Positions 15,506 through 22,460 of a stretch of DNA of 64,000 bases are shown in pieces. The stretch's first letter is position 1; each line of letters begins with the position of its first letter. Source of the DNA: Oscillospiraceae bacterium. Lineage in GTDB: Bacteria; Bacillota; Clostridia; Oscillospirales; Ruminococcaceae. Where the stretch lies: assembly GCA_017396665.1 (NCBI GenBank), contig JAFQLH010000005.1:18619-82618 (forward strand). Direction: 5' to 3'. The position numbers and the translations under genes are program-made. Under the pieces are notes generated by a model. It worked only from the letters and a program-made list of their open reading frames with translations. It ran no database searches and was not told the origin of the DNA.

Positions 15506-17437
15506 TTACCGCCCTTTCACATCGTTTGCGGAAGAATTAAGCGATTTGACCATAAACGGCAGCTCAAGCCCCTTGCACGCCTGTGCATAATAATAGCCCT
15601 GGCAGAGGTCTACCTTAAACAGCTCTCTTACCTGTGTTGCAATGCTTTCGGTTTCGATACCCTCCGCAACGACCTCAAGTCTTATACTCTTGGCGATATT
15701 GATTGAGTTGCTCAGAAGAATCATAGCCTTATCATTTACAAGCGCTTCCTCAATAAAGCTTCTGTCGAGCTTCAGGTAGCCAATCGGGAGCACCATGAGC
15801 TGCTGGAAGCTTGCTGAGCCGGTGCCGAAGTCGTCGATAGCAAACTTAAAGCCCAAGGAATATAGCTCCTTGATATTGCTTACAACGATATCCGGTGGGT
15901 TTGCGCCGACATGTTCAGTAATCTCAAAGCAGATTCTTGACGGCTTTACGTCATACTTCTGCACCGTTGATGCTATAAGACTTACAAGGTCAGTCTGCAT
16001 ACACTGGAGCACTGACAGGTTTACACCGATAAGCTTGATACCTGCGTCATCGAGCTTTCCGCCTGCGATAAGCTTGCAGACATTTTCAAGCACGAACTCG
16101 CCGACCTTGAACATTGTTCCGTTCTTTTCGGCAATCGGGATAAACTCGTCAGGCATTACATAACCGAGAATCGGGTCACGCAGTCTTACAAACGCTTCTG
16201 CATTTGTATACTTCTTATGCTTTTCAGAATATATAGGCTGGTAAACGACCTCAAGCACTCTGCTGAGATTATCCGACATAAGCGTTCTCTCGATTGTTGC
16301 TCTTCTTCGTCTGTCCATTACCTCTATGCTGTCAACATAGGTTATTGTGTTCTTATCGTCATTTGCGAGGATTTCATCGATAAGGTCGAGGAAGGTTGTA
16401 TAGTCGGGTGCATGCTGTGGGTAGCTTATAAGGCACATTGAGGCTGACAGAATTGTTTTCATTTCCTCAAATCCCCATGGCTCCTTCATACGCTGACTGA
16501 TACTGTCCATTACAAACTTAGGTTCTGAGCTTTCATTTACAAAGCACAGTGCAAAAGCTCCGCCTCCGAACGAAAACGCATTACCGTATCTTACATACTT
16601 GGAGATGTAATTTGCAAATGCAAGATTCACCTTTGCGGCAATCTGCCCGCCGAACATATCCGACAGGAACTTTGCGTCATTGAGCTTTACAACAAGCACG
16701 GAGAAATTCATTCCCGTTGAGGTATACGCTTTACAGTCGCTTTCAAAGGATTGTCTTGAAAGAAGCTTTGTAGCGTTATCAACAGAAGAGTCGTTCGCCT
16801 GATACAGCATACTGATTATTGAGATATAAAGCATTGCGCCGAAGCACTCAACAAGATATCTCGGCTGATAGAGCTGTATAGCAGACGGTACTATATTAAG
16901 TATAGAGGTTACATAGATGACGACTCGCATTGATTTTCCGAAGAAGTCGGTATGCTTCAGCACGAACACCATCAGGAATGCAAGATAATAGAACGCTATC
17001 ACATATCCAATCCAGATATACTTTCCTCTGTGATAGTTTCCGTCAGCATCAAAGTAGAAAAGAATCTTGAGAAGCGGATTGAATGCGATAAGCACAGACA
17101 TTGCCGCCATAGGAACAATGAGCTGACATTTTCTGCGGAAGGTCATTCGCACAATAGGCTCTGCCATAACAACAAAGTAAGACACTACGAGGAACGAGGT
17201 TGCCGAGTGGAAGAAGTAATAGAACATATTTATAATCCACTTGGTTGTCATAAATCCGTTCTGTGAATTTACAATTATAGTTCCTATGTCCGTCAGCGTA
17301 GCAAATCCGCCTGTCCACAGGAGCACCTCGAAAATCCTGCTCTTGAAGGATATAATACTCTTCTTTATATAAAATGAGACAAGAAGCACCACGCAGATAA
17401 ACAGCGCACATATATCAAAATGCATTATGTATTCCAC
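15506..17437 (-). CDS. Membrane EAL-domain protein with degenerate GGDEF (c-di-GMP phosphodiesterase candidate)
   Basis: A 643-residue protein with about seven N-terminal membrane helices (residues 1-215), a GGDEF-like domain (about 235-370) and a C-terminal EAL domain (about 385-630). The GGDEF active site reads FGGGAF, so cyclase activity is unlikely. The EAL domain keeps its metal and catalytic motifs: EAFVRL (EAL as EAF), NLSVL, FEITEH, DDFGTG, KLDRSF, EVVAEGIETE and QGYYY. The likely role is hydrolysis of cyclic di-GMP in response to a signal sensed in the membrane. The start is GTG 17437 behind GGAGGG. It is monocistronic with its own promoter. Confidence 0.9.
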   Translation of the reverse strand: MEYIMHFDICALFICVVLLVSFYIKKSIISFKSRIFEVLLWTGGFATLTDIGTIIVNSQNGFMTTKWIINMFYYFFHSATSFLVVSYFVVMAEPIVRMTFRRKCQLIVPMAAMSVLIAFNPLLKILFYFDADGNYHRGKYIWIGYVIAFYYLAFLMVFVLKHTDFFGKSMRVVIYVTSILNIVPSAIQLYQPRYLVECFGAMLYISIISMLYQANDSSVDNATKLLSRQSFESDCKAYTSTGMNFSVLVVKLNDAKFLSDMFGGQIAAKVNLAFANYISKYVRYGNAFSFGGGAFALCFVNESSEPKFVMDSISQRMKEPWGFEEMKTILSASMCLISYPQHAPDYTTFLDLIDEILANDDKNTITYVDSIEVMDRRRRATIERTLMSDNLSRVLEVVYQPIYSEKHKKYTNAEAFVRLRDPILGYVMPDEFIPIAEKNGTMFKVGEFVLENVCKLIAGGKLDDAGIKLIGVNLSVLQCMQTDLVSLIASTVQKYDVKPSRICFEITEHVGANPPDIVVSNIKELYSLGFKFAIDDFGTGSASFQQLMVLPIGYLKLDRSFIEEALVNDKAMILLSNSINIAKSIRLEVVAEGIETESIATQVRELFKVDLCQGYYYAQACKGLELPFMVKSLNSSANDVKGR

Positions 17438-17472
17438 TGTACTTCCCTCCCTTTAGCTTTTATACCTTATTT

Positions 17473-17500
17473 ATTATAACACATACAGCGAAATTGTCAA
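17473..17500 (-). promoter_or_regulatory. Sigma-A promoter of the EAL gene
   Basis: On the minus strand TTGACA (17500-17495), a 16-bp spacer and TATAAT (17478-17473), about 35 bp upstream of the GTG start. Confidence 0.82.
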
Positions 17501-17614
17501 TATATATTGCAAAAAGCAAAAGTAACTGTTTCTATGTAATTCAGCACTCTGCCACGCTAAAATGTTTTTCAAGCGGTAACAAATACAAGATACAGTTTTG
17601 TAACATTTAATTCA

Positions 17615-17669
17615 CAGCAATATGGCAAATTGCACACTTCCGTACAGAGATTTTTGTGCAATATTGCTG
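17615..17669. repeat. Interrupted inverted repeat
   Basis: A 15-nt right arm TGTGCAATATTGCTG (17655-17669) is matched fully by the left side (17615-17636) except for a 7-nt insertion, TGGCAAA. There is no T-run on either side, so it is more likely an operator or DNA structure than a terminator. Confidence 0.55.
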
Positions 17670-17698
17670 ATGTTGAAACCAAAAATTACAGTTCGGGC

Positions 17699-17727
17699 TT
17701 GACAAACGGGCGTTTTTGGGGTATTAT
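17699..17727 (+). promoter_or_regulatory. Sigma-A promoter of the NlpC/P60 gene
   Basis: TTGACA (17699-17704), a 17-bp spacer and TATTAT (17722-17727). Transcription should begin near 17734, giving a leader of about 120 nt. Confidence 0.8.
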
Positions 17728-17737
17728 ATTACAAGAT

Positions 17738-17767
17738 GGTTACAATGATTACAAAACGATTGTAACC
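17738..17767 (+). promoter_or_regulatory. Palindrome at the 5' end of the NlpC/P60 transcript
   Basis: GGTTACAAT (17738-17746) and ATTGTAACC (17759-17767) are a perfect 9-bp inverted repeat, 12 bp apart, with another ATTACA between them. It could be an operator or a 5' stem-loop protecting the mRNA. Confidence 0.6.
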
Positions 17768-17855
17768 GAAAGACAACAAAATTTTGATATCGACAAAATG
17801 ATACATACAGATAACAGAGAAAGGATTTGTTACTATCAGAACATATAAGATTAAG

Positions 17856-19109
17856 ATGCTCAAGAGAATTCTTGCTACATCACTTGCAGTGCTTATCGCA
17901 CTCGGTACAGCAACAGCATTCCTTGGCGAAACAGACAACGTAATTACATCTCAGGCTACACCTGAGCTTGAACAGTATCAGCAGCAGCTCGACGCACTCC
18001 AGCAGCAGCAGGAAGAGCTCAACGGAAAGATAGAGAATGCTTCAGGAAGTCTTGAAGACTTAAAGCAGAAGAAGCAGTACATCGAGGAGCAGATTAAGGT
18101 TCTCGAAGAAAAGATTTATCTCGTTGACACCTACACTCAGGAGCTCGAGGTTACTATCGCTGATATTGACCTCAAGATTTATGAAAACTCACAGGCACTT
18201 GAGCAGACAGGAGAAGAAATCCAGAACGGCGTTGCAGCTTATCAGGAAAGACTCCGTGCACTCTACATTGCCGGCAACAGCTCATATGCAAATGTTCTTA
18301 TTGACAGCGACGGCTTCTATGATATGCTTATGCGTATGGAGCTCATCAAGAGAGTTTCAGAGCACGACAACAGCATTATAACAGGACTTGTTGAGCTTGA
18401 AGATGAATACAAGGGCATCGAGGATATCCTCAATGCCGACAGAAACGATATCGCTGATACAATATCAACCTACCAGCAGAATCTCTCACAGCTTTCATCA
18501 GACAAGGCTGAGCTTGACAGACTCAAGAGCGAAAACGAGCAGTCACTCAAGGACATTGAACAGCAGATTCAGGATATCGAAAACCAGCTTAACGAAAACT
18601 CACAGGCACAGAGCAGTGTTTCACAGGACATTGCTACTTACACAACAACCACTACAACCACCACAACAACCACAAGACAGCCTGAAAACAACGGCGGCGG
18701 TAACGGCGGTAACGGCTACAATACAGACGTTGAGTACACAGACGGCGACATTGAAAAGGTTGTAGAGTACGCTAAGAGCATGGTAGGCGGAAGATATGTC
18801 TACGGTCACGAGGAATACAGAGCAACAGACTGCTCAGGACTTGTTCTTTTAAGCTACCGTCAGATTGGCATTTCACTTCCTCACAAGGCTTCCTGGCAGG
18901 CAAGCTACGGAACAGAGGTAAGCTATGAAGATATGCAGCCGGGCGACCTTATATTCTACGGTAACGGCAGCAACTACTCCAGCATCTACCACGTTTCAAT
19001 GTACATCGGAAACGGTCTTATGGTACACGCAGAAAGCACAGCAACAGGTATTGTAATTTCTCACGTAAGAGATTACGCACACATTGTTGTTATCAAGAGA
19101 CTTGTGTAG
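17856..19109 (+). CDS. Secreted NlpC/P60 peptidoglycan endopeptidase with coiled coil
   Basis: A 417-residue exported protein. It has a signal peptide (residues 1-24), a long coiled coil (about 35-260, Gln/Glu-rich) like the regulatory domain of PcsB/CwlO proteins, a Thr-rich then Gly/Asn-rich linker (about 262-290) and a C-terminal NlpC/P60 domain. The catalytic residues are Cys326 in TDCSGL, His379 in YHVSMYIG and His391 in MVHAES. It should cut stem-peptide bonds in the wall during growth. No ribosome site lies near ATG 17856. AAAGGA is 31 nt upstream, so translation may begin upstream at a non-standard in-frame codon. A terminator follows the gene. Confidence 0.9.
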   Translation: MLKRILATSLAVLIALGTATAFLGETDNVITSQATPELEQYQQQLDALQQQQEELNGKIENASGSLEDLKQKKQYIEEQIKVLEEKIYLVDTYTQELEVTIADIDLKIYENSQALEQTGEEIQNGVAAYQERLRALYIAGNSSYANVLIDSDGFYDMLMRMELIKRVSEHDNSIITGLVELEDEYKGIEDILNADRNDIADTISTYQQNLSQLSSDKAELDRLKSENEQSLKDIEQQIQDIENQLNENSQAQSSVSQDIATYTTTTTTTTTTTRQPENNGGGNGGNGYNTDVEYTDGDIEKVVEYAKSMVGGRYVYGHEEYRATDCSGLVLLSYRQIGISLPHKASWQASYGTEVSYEDMQPGDLIFYGNGSNYSSIYHVSMYIGNGLMVHAESTATGIVISHVRDYAHIVVIKRLV

Positions 19110-19125
19110 ACAAAAGAAATAAAAT

Positions 19126-19157
19126 AACGGTACTGCATTATAAGGTGCGGTACCGTT
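19126..19157. terminator. Bidirectional terminator
   Basis: AACGGTACTGCA and TGCGGTACCGTT form a stem followed by TTTTATTTT on the plus strand. It lies between the convergent NlpC/P60 and S26-peptidase genes, ending at the stop codon of the latter. Confidence 0.88.
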
Positions 19158-19158
19158 T

Positions 19159-19608
19159 TTATTTTGGTCTTATTTTTCTGTACAGCTTTCCTGCGAAGGC
19201 TCTTAGTCTTTTATACACAAGCTTTACGGGGTATGTAAGATACACAGTCCACTTGTACAGCTTGTATTTAAAGCTGTCAAGCGAAATTTTCTTATCCCCT
19301 CTCCAGAACTCCTGCAAGACTCCTATAACTGCACTGTCGGGGATATTCTTCTCGACGTTTGCGCAGTTGTCACCGAGGATATTATATCCGTCGGGCAGAA
19401 CCTTGATTATTCTGTGGAGCACGTACTTCTCGCCTCTTTTATAAAGCGGGACATCGAGCTTTTTAAGCCTTTCCCCTTCCTTCAGCGGCCGCACGACTAT
19501 CGTGTCACGCCTGTCCCTGAGCATAGGGTACATACTGACGCCCGACGTTGTGCTGACAAAGACTCCTTCGTCACGCAGTACATCTTCAATTCTTACTGCG
19601 TCAATCAT
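19159..19608 (-). CDS. S24/S26-type signal-peptidase-like protein
   Basis: A 149-residue protein with the signal peptidase I-type signature SGVSMYPML (nucleophile Ser25), the segment YVLHRIIKV where His65 replaces the usual catalytic Lys as in ER-type/SipW-like enzymes, and the GDN box at residues 79-81. The C-terminus is basic and moderately hydrophobic and could dock on the membrane. It overlaps the PqqD gene by 8 bp and is the last of a three-gene unit with the PqqD-like and HprK-like genes. A processing role for a peptide handled by the unit is inferred; no substrate gene is seen nearby. Confidence 0.8.
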   Translation of the reverse strand: MIDAVRIEDVLRDEGVFVSTTSGVSMYPMLRDRRDTIVVRPLKEGERLKKLDVPLYKRGEKYVLHRIIKVLPDGYNILGDNCANVEKNIPDSAVIGVLQEFWRGDKKISLDSFKYKLYKWTVYLTYPVKLVYKRLRAFAGKLYRKIRPK

Positions 19609-19870
19609 TTATAAGAAAACCTGCCTTATCCATTTTATCGAGCATTGCCTTCAAGTCTGTCTGAGCCTTGTCTGTGCTGACGTCATACTTTTCGCAGAGG
19701 AGAGCTACTATTTCGTCTTCACCTTTCCCCTCGCTCAGCCAAAGCCAGATATCCTTTGCGGTAGGGTTTAGCTTTATAAGTCCGTGGAAGTCCTTGCTTG
19801 CTTCACCTGTTGCAACTACCATTGTCTGTCCTGCGACATCTCTCAATACAAATCCGCTTTTAATTCTCAT
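19601..19870 (-). CDS. PqqD family peptide-binding protein (RRE-like)
   Basis: An 89-residue protein with the PqqD fold signature. The N-terminal strands GFVLRDVAGQTMVVATG are followed by LNPTAKDIWLWLSEGK, helix VALLCEKYDV and a C-terminal helix LKAMLDKMDKAGFL. PqqD-like domains bind leader peptides in the maturation of ribosomally made peptides. The ATG at 19870 (AAAGGA 8 nt upstream) is preferred to the one at 19888. It overlaps the HprK-like gene by 11 bp and the S26 gene by 8 bp, so translation is probably coupled. Confidence 0.88.
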   Translation of the reverse strand: MRIKSGFVLRDVAGQTMVVATGEASKDFHGLIKLNPTAKDIWLWLSEGKGEDEIVALLCEKYDVSTDKAQTDLKAMLDKMDKAGFLIND

Positions 19871-20609
19871 TGTCCTTTTTCCTTTCATCGTTATACAAGA
19901 GTGTGCTCATTCCCTCAAGACTGCATTTCACAGCTTCCTCGCTTATGTCGCAATACAGCTTATACACAGGCACCTCTGAGAGCATTCTGTCGACAAGCTC
20001 CATTGTTCTGACAAGCGACAGAGGAGAATGCGGCATATACACCTGCCCGAGCAGAAAGTCTACGCTTTCCTTAGGTGAAATTCTCTCGATTTTGTTTTCC
20101 TTACCTCTGCAGAGCAGACAGATTGCAGAAAGCTCTGCGCTGGTGTTTGTCTGCCAGTGCTCCTTGCCCGACCATGGTGTGCCGTAAACCATAGGCTTTT
20201 CGCCTGTTCTTACTGTTACAATCGGCTTGTCGCCATTGATTACTGTGACGTTATCACTGCCTAAATACTTTTTCCAGAGTGTGATATGGGTGGACTTACC
20301 TGTACCGCTTGGTGCTGTGAACAGATACGCCTTGTCCTTATACTTTATTGCTGCGCCGTGGAAGACAAAGCCCTCATAATCTGACGGAAACGCTTCCGCT
20401 ATCGGTCTGTACAGCCCGGTTTTTTCGGCGAGTGCGGTATTCTTACTGCCGATTTCACAAAGCATACTTTCTATTTCCTCGTCGCTTACCGACGCTTTTA
20501 TATCATAGCTGTCGCCTTTTGCGATATAGTCCTTCATATACTGTCTTGTTTCCTCAAACCTACATTTAACCAAGACTCTTACGCCTGCAACGCTTATTAT
20601 AAATTCCAC
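19860..20609 (-). CDS. HPr kinase-like P-loop protein
   Basis: A 249-residue protein. The central region has a P-loop, APSGTGKST (residues 99-107), and a downstream INGDKPIV with an Asp where HprK-type kinases place their Mg-binding or catalytic acid. The rest is poorly conserved with true HPr kinase, and the HprK N-terminal domain is absent. Stand-alone HprK-like kinases of this size occur in lasso-peptide and other peptide-maturation clusters, where some phosphorylate the peptide. It starts at GTG 20609 with GAGG upstream, behind a 134-nt leader. It is the first gene of the cassette with PqqD and S26. The substrate is unknown. Confidence 0.8.
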   Translation of the reverse strand: MEFIISVAGVRVLVKCRFEETRQYMKDYIAKGDSYDIKASVSDEEIESMLCEIGSKNTALAEKTGLYRPIAEAFPSDYEGFVFHGAAIKYKDKAYLFTAPSGTGKSTHITLWKKYLGSDNVTVINGDKPIVTVRTGEKPMVYGTPWSGKEHWQTNTSAELSAICLLCRGKENKIERISPKESVDFLLGQVYMPHSPLSLVRTMELVDRMLSEVPVYKLYCDISEEAVKCSLEGMSTLLYNDERKKDNEN

Positions 20610-20638
20610 CGCTTTTTCACCTCTTTACATAACGAACT

Positions 20639-20671
20639 ATGACCGCCGACCTTTTTGCTGTCAGCGGTCAT
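20639..20671 (-). promoter_or_regulatory. Leader hairpin before the HprK-like gene
   Basis: A 12-bp inverted repeat with one mismatch (ATGACCGCCGAC at 20639-20650, its partner at 20660-20671), 30 bp upstream of the GTG start. On the minus strand it lacks a T-run, so it is not a standard terminator. It may shape the leader or limit read-through from the FAD gene. Confidence 0.55.
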
Positions 20672-20708
20672 TTAATTTCGTCAGCTTAGATATATATACT
20701 GTTTTCAT
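20661..20708 (-). CDS. Possible 15-codon leader peptide ORF
   Basis: ATG at 20708 opens a 15-residue frame, MKTVYISKLTKLNDR, whose stop codon falls inside the leader hairpin. No good ribosome site is visible upstream. It could be a chance ORF or a translated leader coupled to the hairpin. It is too plain, with no Cys, Ser or Gly core, to be proposed as a modified-peptide precursor. Confidence 0.2.
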   Translation of the reverse strand: MKTVYISKLTKLNDR

Positions 20709-20749
20709 ATATACAAACTTGTCTGAAACGACCGCTTTGCCACAAAAAC

Positions 20750-20778
20750 ATCATACCACACATTCAGGGCTTTTTCAA
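20750..20778 (-). promoter_or_regulatory. Sigma-A promoter of the HprK-like/PqqD/S26 unit
   Basis: On the minus strand TTGAAA (20778-20773), a 17-bp spacer ending TGTGG and TATGAT (20755-20750). Transcription from about 20743 gives a 134-nt leader. Confidence 0.78.
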
Positions 20779-20811
20779 GACAGACTGTAGCTTTTCCCTT
20801 TTATGCAGAAA

Positions 20812-22398
20812 TCATATTTCCGGTAACATTTCCTTCATAACTGCGAGGGCTACCTTCACGCCGTCAACAGCCGACGAGGTTATTCCGCCCGCATAGCCTG
20901 CACCCTCTCCGCAAGGATAGAGGTTTGAGATACTTACAGAGCGAAGCTGTTCGTTTCTCAGCACTCTTACAGGTGATGAGGTTCTGGTTTCGGGAGCTGT
21001 AAGCAATGCATTTTTATCGCCGAAGCACTTCATTCTGTGGGAAAACACCGTAAGTCCTTCCCTCATCATATCGCACACACGCTTTGGCAGTACCTTTTCA
21101 AAATCTGCCTGCTTTACTCCTATTGCGTAGGTTGGAGAAATCTTATCCGAAAGTGCGGGCTTTCCCGTGAGGAAGCCGCCGACAGTTGTTGCGGGGGCAC
21201 AGTATCCGCCCGTGACACTAAACGCATTTTTCTCAATCCGTCTTGCAAACTCCATACCGTCGAGCACGCCGTTTCCGTAGTCGTTTTTATTCACTGAAAC
21301 AACGAGTGCTGCGTTTGCATTGAGTCCGTCTCTTGCAAATTCGCTCATACCGTTTGTGACAACGGTGTCCGGTTCGCTTGCGGAAGGAACGACAAATCCG
21401 CCAGGACACATACAGAAGGTATAAGCTGACTGCCCGTCCTTTCTTGTATAAGAGAGCTGATACTCGCCCTTTGGCAAAAGCGGATTTCCTGCACATTTTC
21501 CATACAGGCTTTCGTCGACATCCTTCTGGAGATGCTCAATTCTTGCACCGATTGCAAACGGCTTTGATTCCATAGCGACGCCCTTTGAAAACAGCATTTC
21601 AAATGTATCTCTTGCGGAATGTCCTGTTGCGAGAATAACGGCAGAGGCTTCAAACTCCGTTTTACCTGCTCTGACCGAGGTTATTTCGCCGTTCTTTACA
21701 TCGTATCCGTCAAAACAGGTTTCAAAGAACACCTGACCGCCGAGTGAGATAATTTCCTCTCTTATAGCCCTGACGACATCTCTTAGCTTGTCCGTACCTA
21801 TATGAGGCTTTGCCTTTGTAAGAATTTCACCCGGTGCACCAAATTCCACGAGCCTTTGCATAACATATCTGCAAAGCGGGTCTTTTATTCTTGTGGTGAG
21901 CTTTCCGTCAGAGAAGGTTCCTGCACCTCCTTCGCCGAACTGGACATTTGTATTACTGTCAAGCTCTCCGCCCTGCCAGAAGCGGTTCACCTTTTCGACA
22001 CGCTTTTCGACGCTTGCACCTCTTTCGAGGACAATCGGCTTATAGCCGTTCTGTGCGAGAGTGAGTGCACAGAACATTCCTGCCGGACCGAAGCCGACAA
22101 CGACAGGTCTGCCGTTTTTCTTTACAGTTCCCTTTACAACATCGAGTCCGCCGTCTGTGATATAGTTATGTCCGAACATCTGCGCAAAGGCTTGTTCCCT
22201 GCTTTTATCACGCAGGCTGACAACGACCGAGTGGACAAAGAAAATATTATTATGGTTTCTTGCATCGAGAGAGGTTTTATATATATCGGCATCGCTTATT
22301 TCGTCATATCGAAGCGAAGCCTTTTTCAGAGCCTTATTTACTACCTCGTCCTTTCCGTAGGACAGGGGTGCTTTTACTCCGCCAATTACTATCGGCAT
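20812..22398 (-). CDS. FAD-dependent oxidoreductase (COG2509 type)
   Basis: A 528-residue protein. It has a short N-terminal domain, a dinucleotide-binding GFGPAGMFCALTLAQNG at about residue 100, QFGEGGAGTFSDGKL, ILATGHSARDTFEML, and a C-terminal FAD contact PCGEGAGYAGGITSSAVDG. This is the uncharacterised NAD(FAD)-utilising dehydrogenase family COG2509, common in Clostridia. The start is ATG 22398, 8 nt after GGAGG; a GTG 9 bp upstream lies within the ribosome site and is rejected. It follows cdaR by 62 bp with a hairpin between. The substrate is unknown. Confidence 0.9.
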   Translation of the reverse strand: MPIVIGGVKAPLSYGKDEVVNKALKKASLRYDEISDADIYKTSLDARNHNNIFFVHSVVVSLRDKSREQAFAQMFGHNYITDGGLDVVKGTVKKNGRPVVVGFGPAGMFCALTLAQNGYKPIVLERGASVEKRVEKVNRFWQGGELDSNTNVQFGEGGAGTFSDGKLTTRIKDPLCRYVMQRLVEFGAPGEILTKAKPHIGTDKLRDVVRAIREEIISLGGQVFFETCFDGYDVKNGEITSVRAGKTEFEASAVILATGHSARDTFEMLFSKGVAMESKPFAIGARIEHLQKDVDESLYGKCAGNPLLPKGEYQLSYTRKDGQSAYTFCMCPGGFVVPSASEPDTVVTNGMSEFARDGLNANAALVVSVNKNDYGNGVLDGMEFARRIEKNAFSVTGGYCAPATTVGGFLTGKPALSDKISPTYAIGVKQADFEKVLPKRVCDMMREGLTVFSHRMKCFGDKNALLTAPETRTSSPVRVLRNEQLRSVSISNLYPCGEGAGYAGGITSSAVDGVKVALAVMKEMLPEI

Positions 22399-22420
22399 AA
22401 TTCCCACCTCCGTAAAAGAA

Positions 22421-22456
22421 TTGCCGAACAGCCTTAATTCAAAGGATGTCCGGCAA
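22421..22456 (-). repeat. Intercistronic hairpin between cdaR and the FAD gene
   Basis: TTGCCGGACATCC and GGCTGTTCGGCAA (minus strand) pair at 11 of 13 positions around a 10-nt loop. There is no T-run, so it may adjust stability or partial termination within the operon. Confidence 0.5.
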
Positions 22457-22460
22457 AATG

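Larger units (their letters stand above)
17438..17855. other. Intergenic region between divergent EAL and NlpC/P60 genes
   Basis: 418 bp without a convincing gene. It holds the minus promoter of the EAL gene (17473-17500), an inverted repeat (17615-17669), the plus promoter of the NlpC/P60 gene (17699-17727) and a palindrome at its transcription start (17738-17767). Several TGTAAC/GTTACA hexamers are scattered through it. Confidence 0.8.

Noticed and set aside
17530-17767. WalR box (TGTWAH-N5-TGTWAH) controlling the NlpC/P60 gene
   Set aside because: Several half-sites exist but none has the required 5-nt spacing, so only a general palindrome is reported.
20639-20690. Plus-strand 16-codon ORF as a peptide precursor for the PqqD cassette
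   Set aside because: It lacks a ribosome site, lies on the opposite strand and consists of the hairpin sequence itself.
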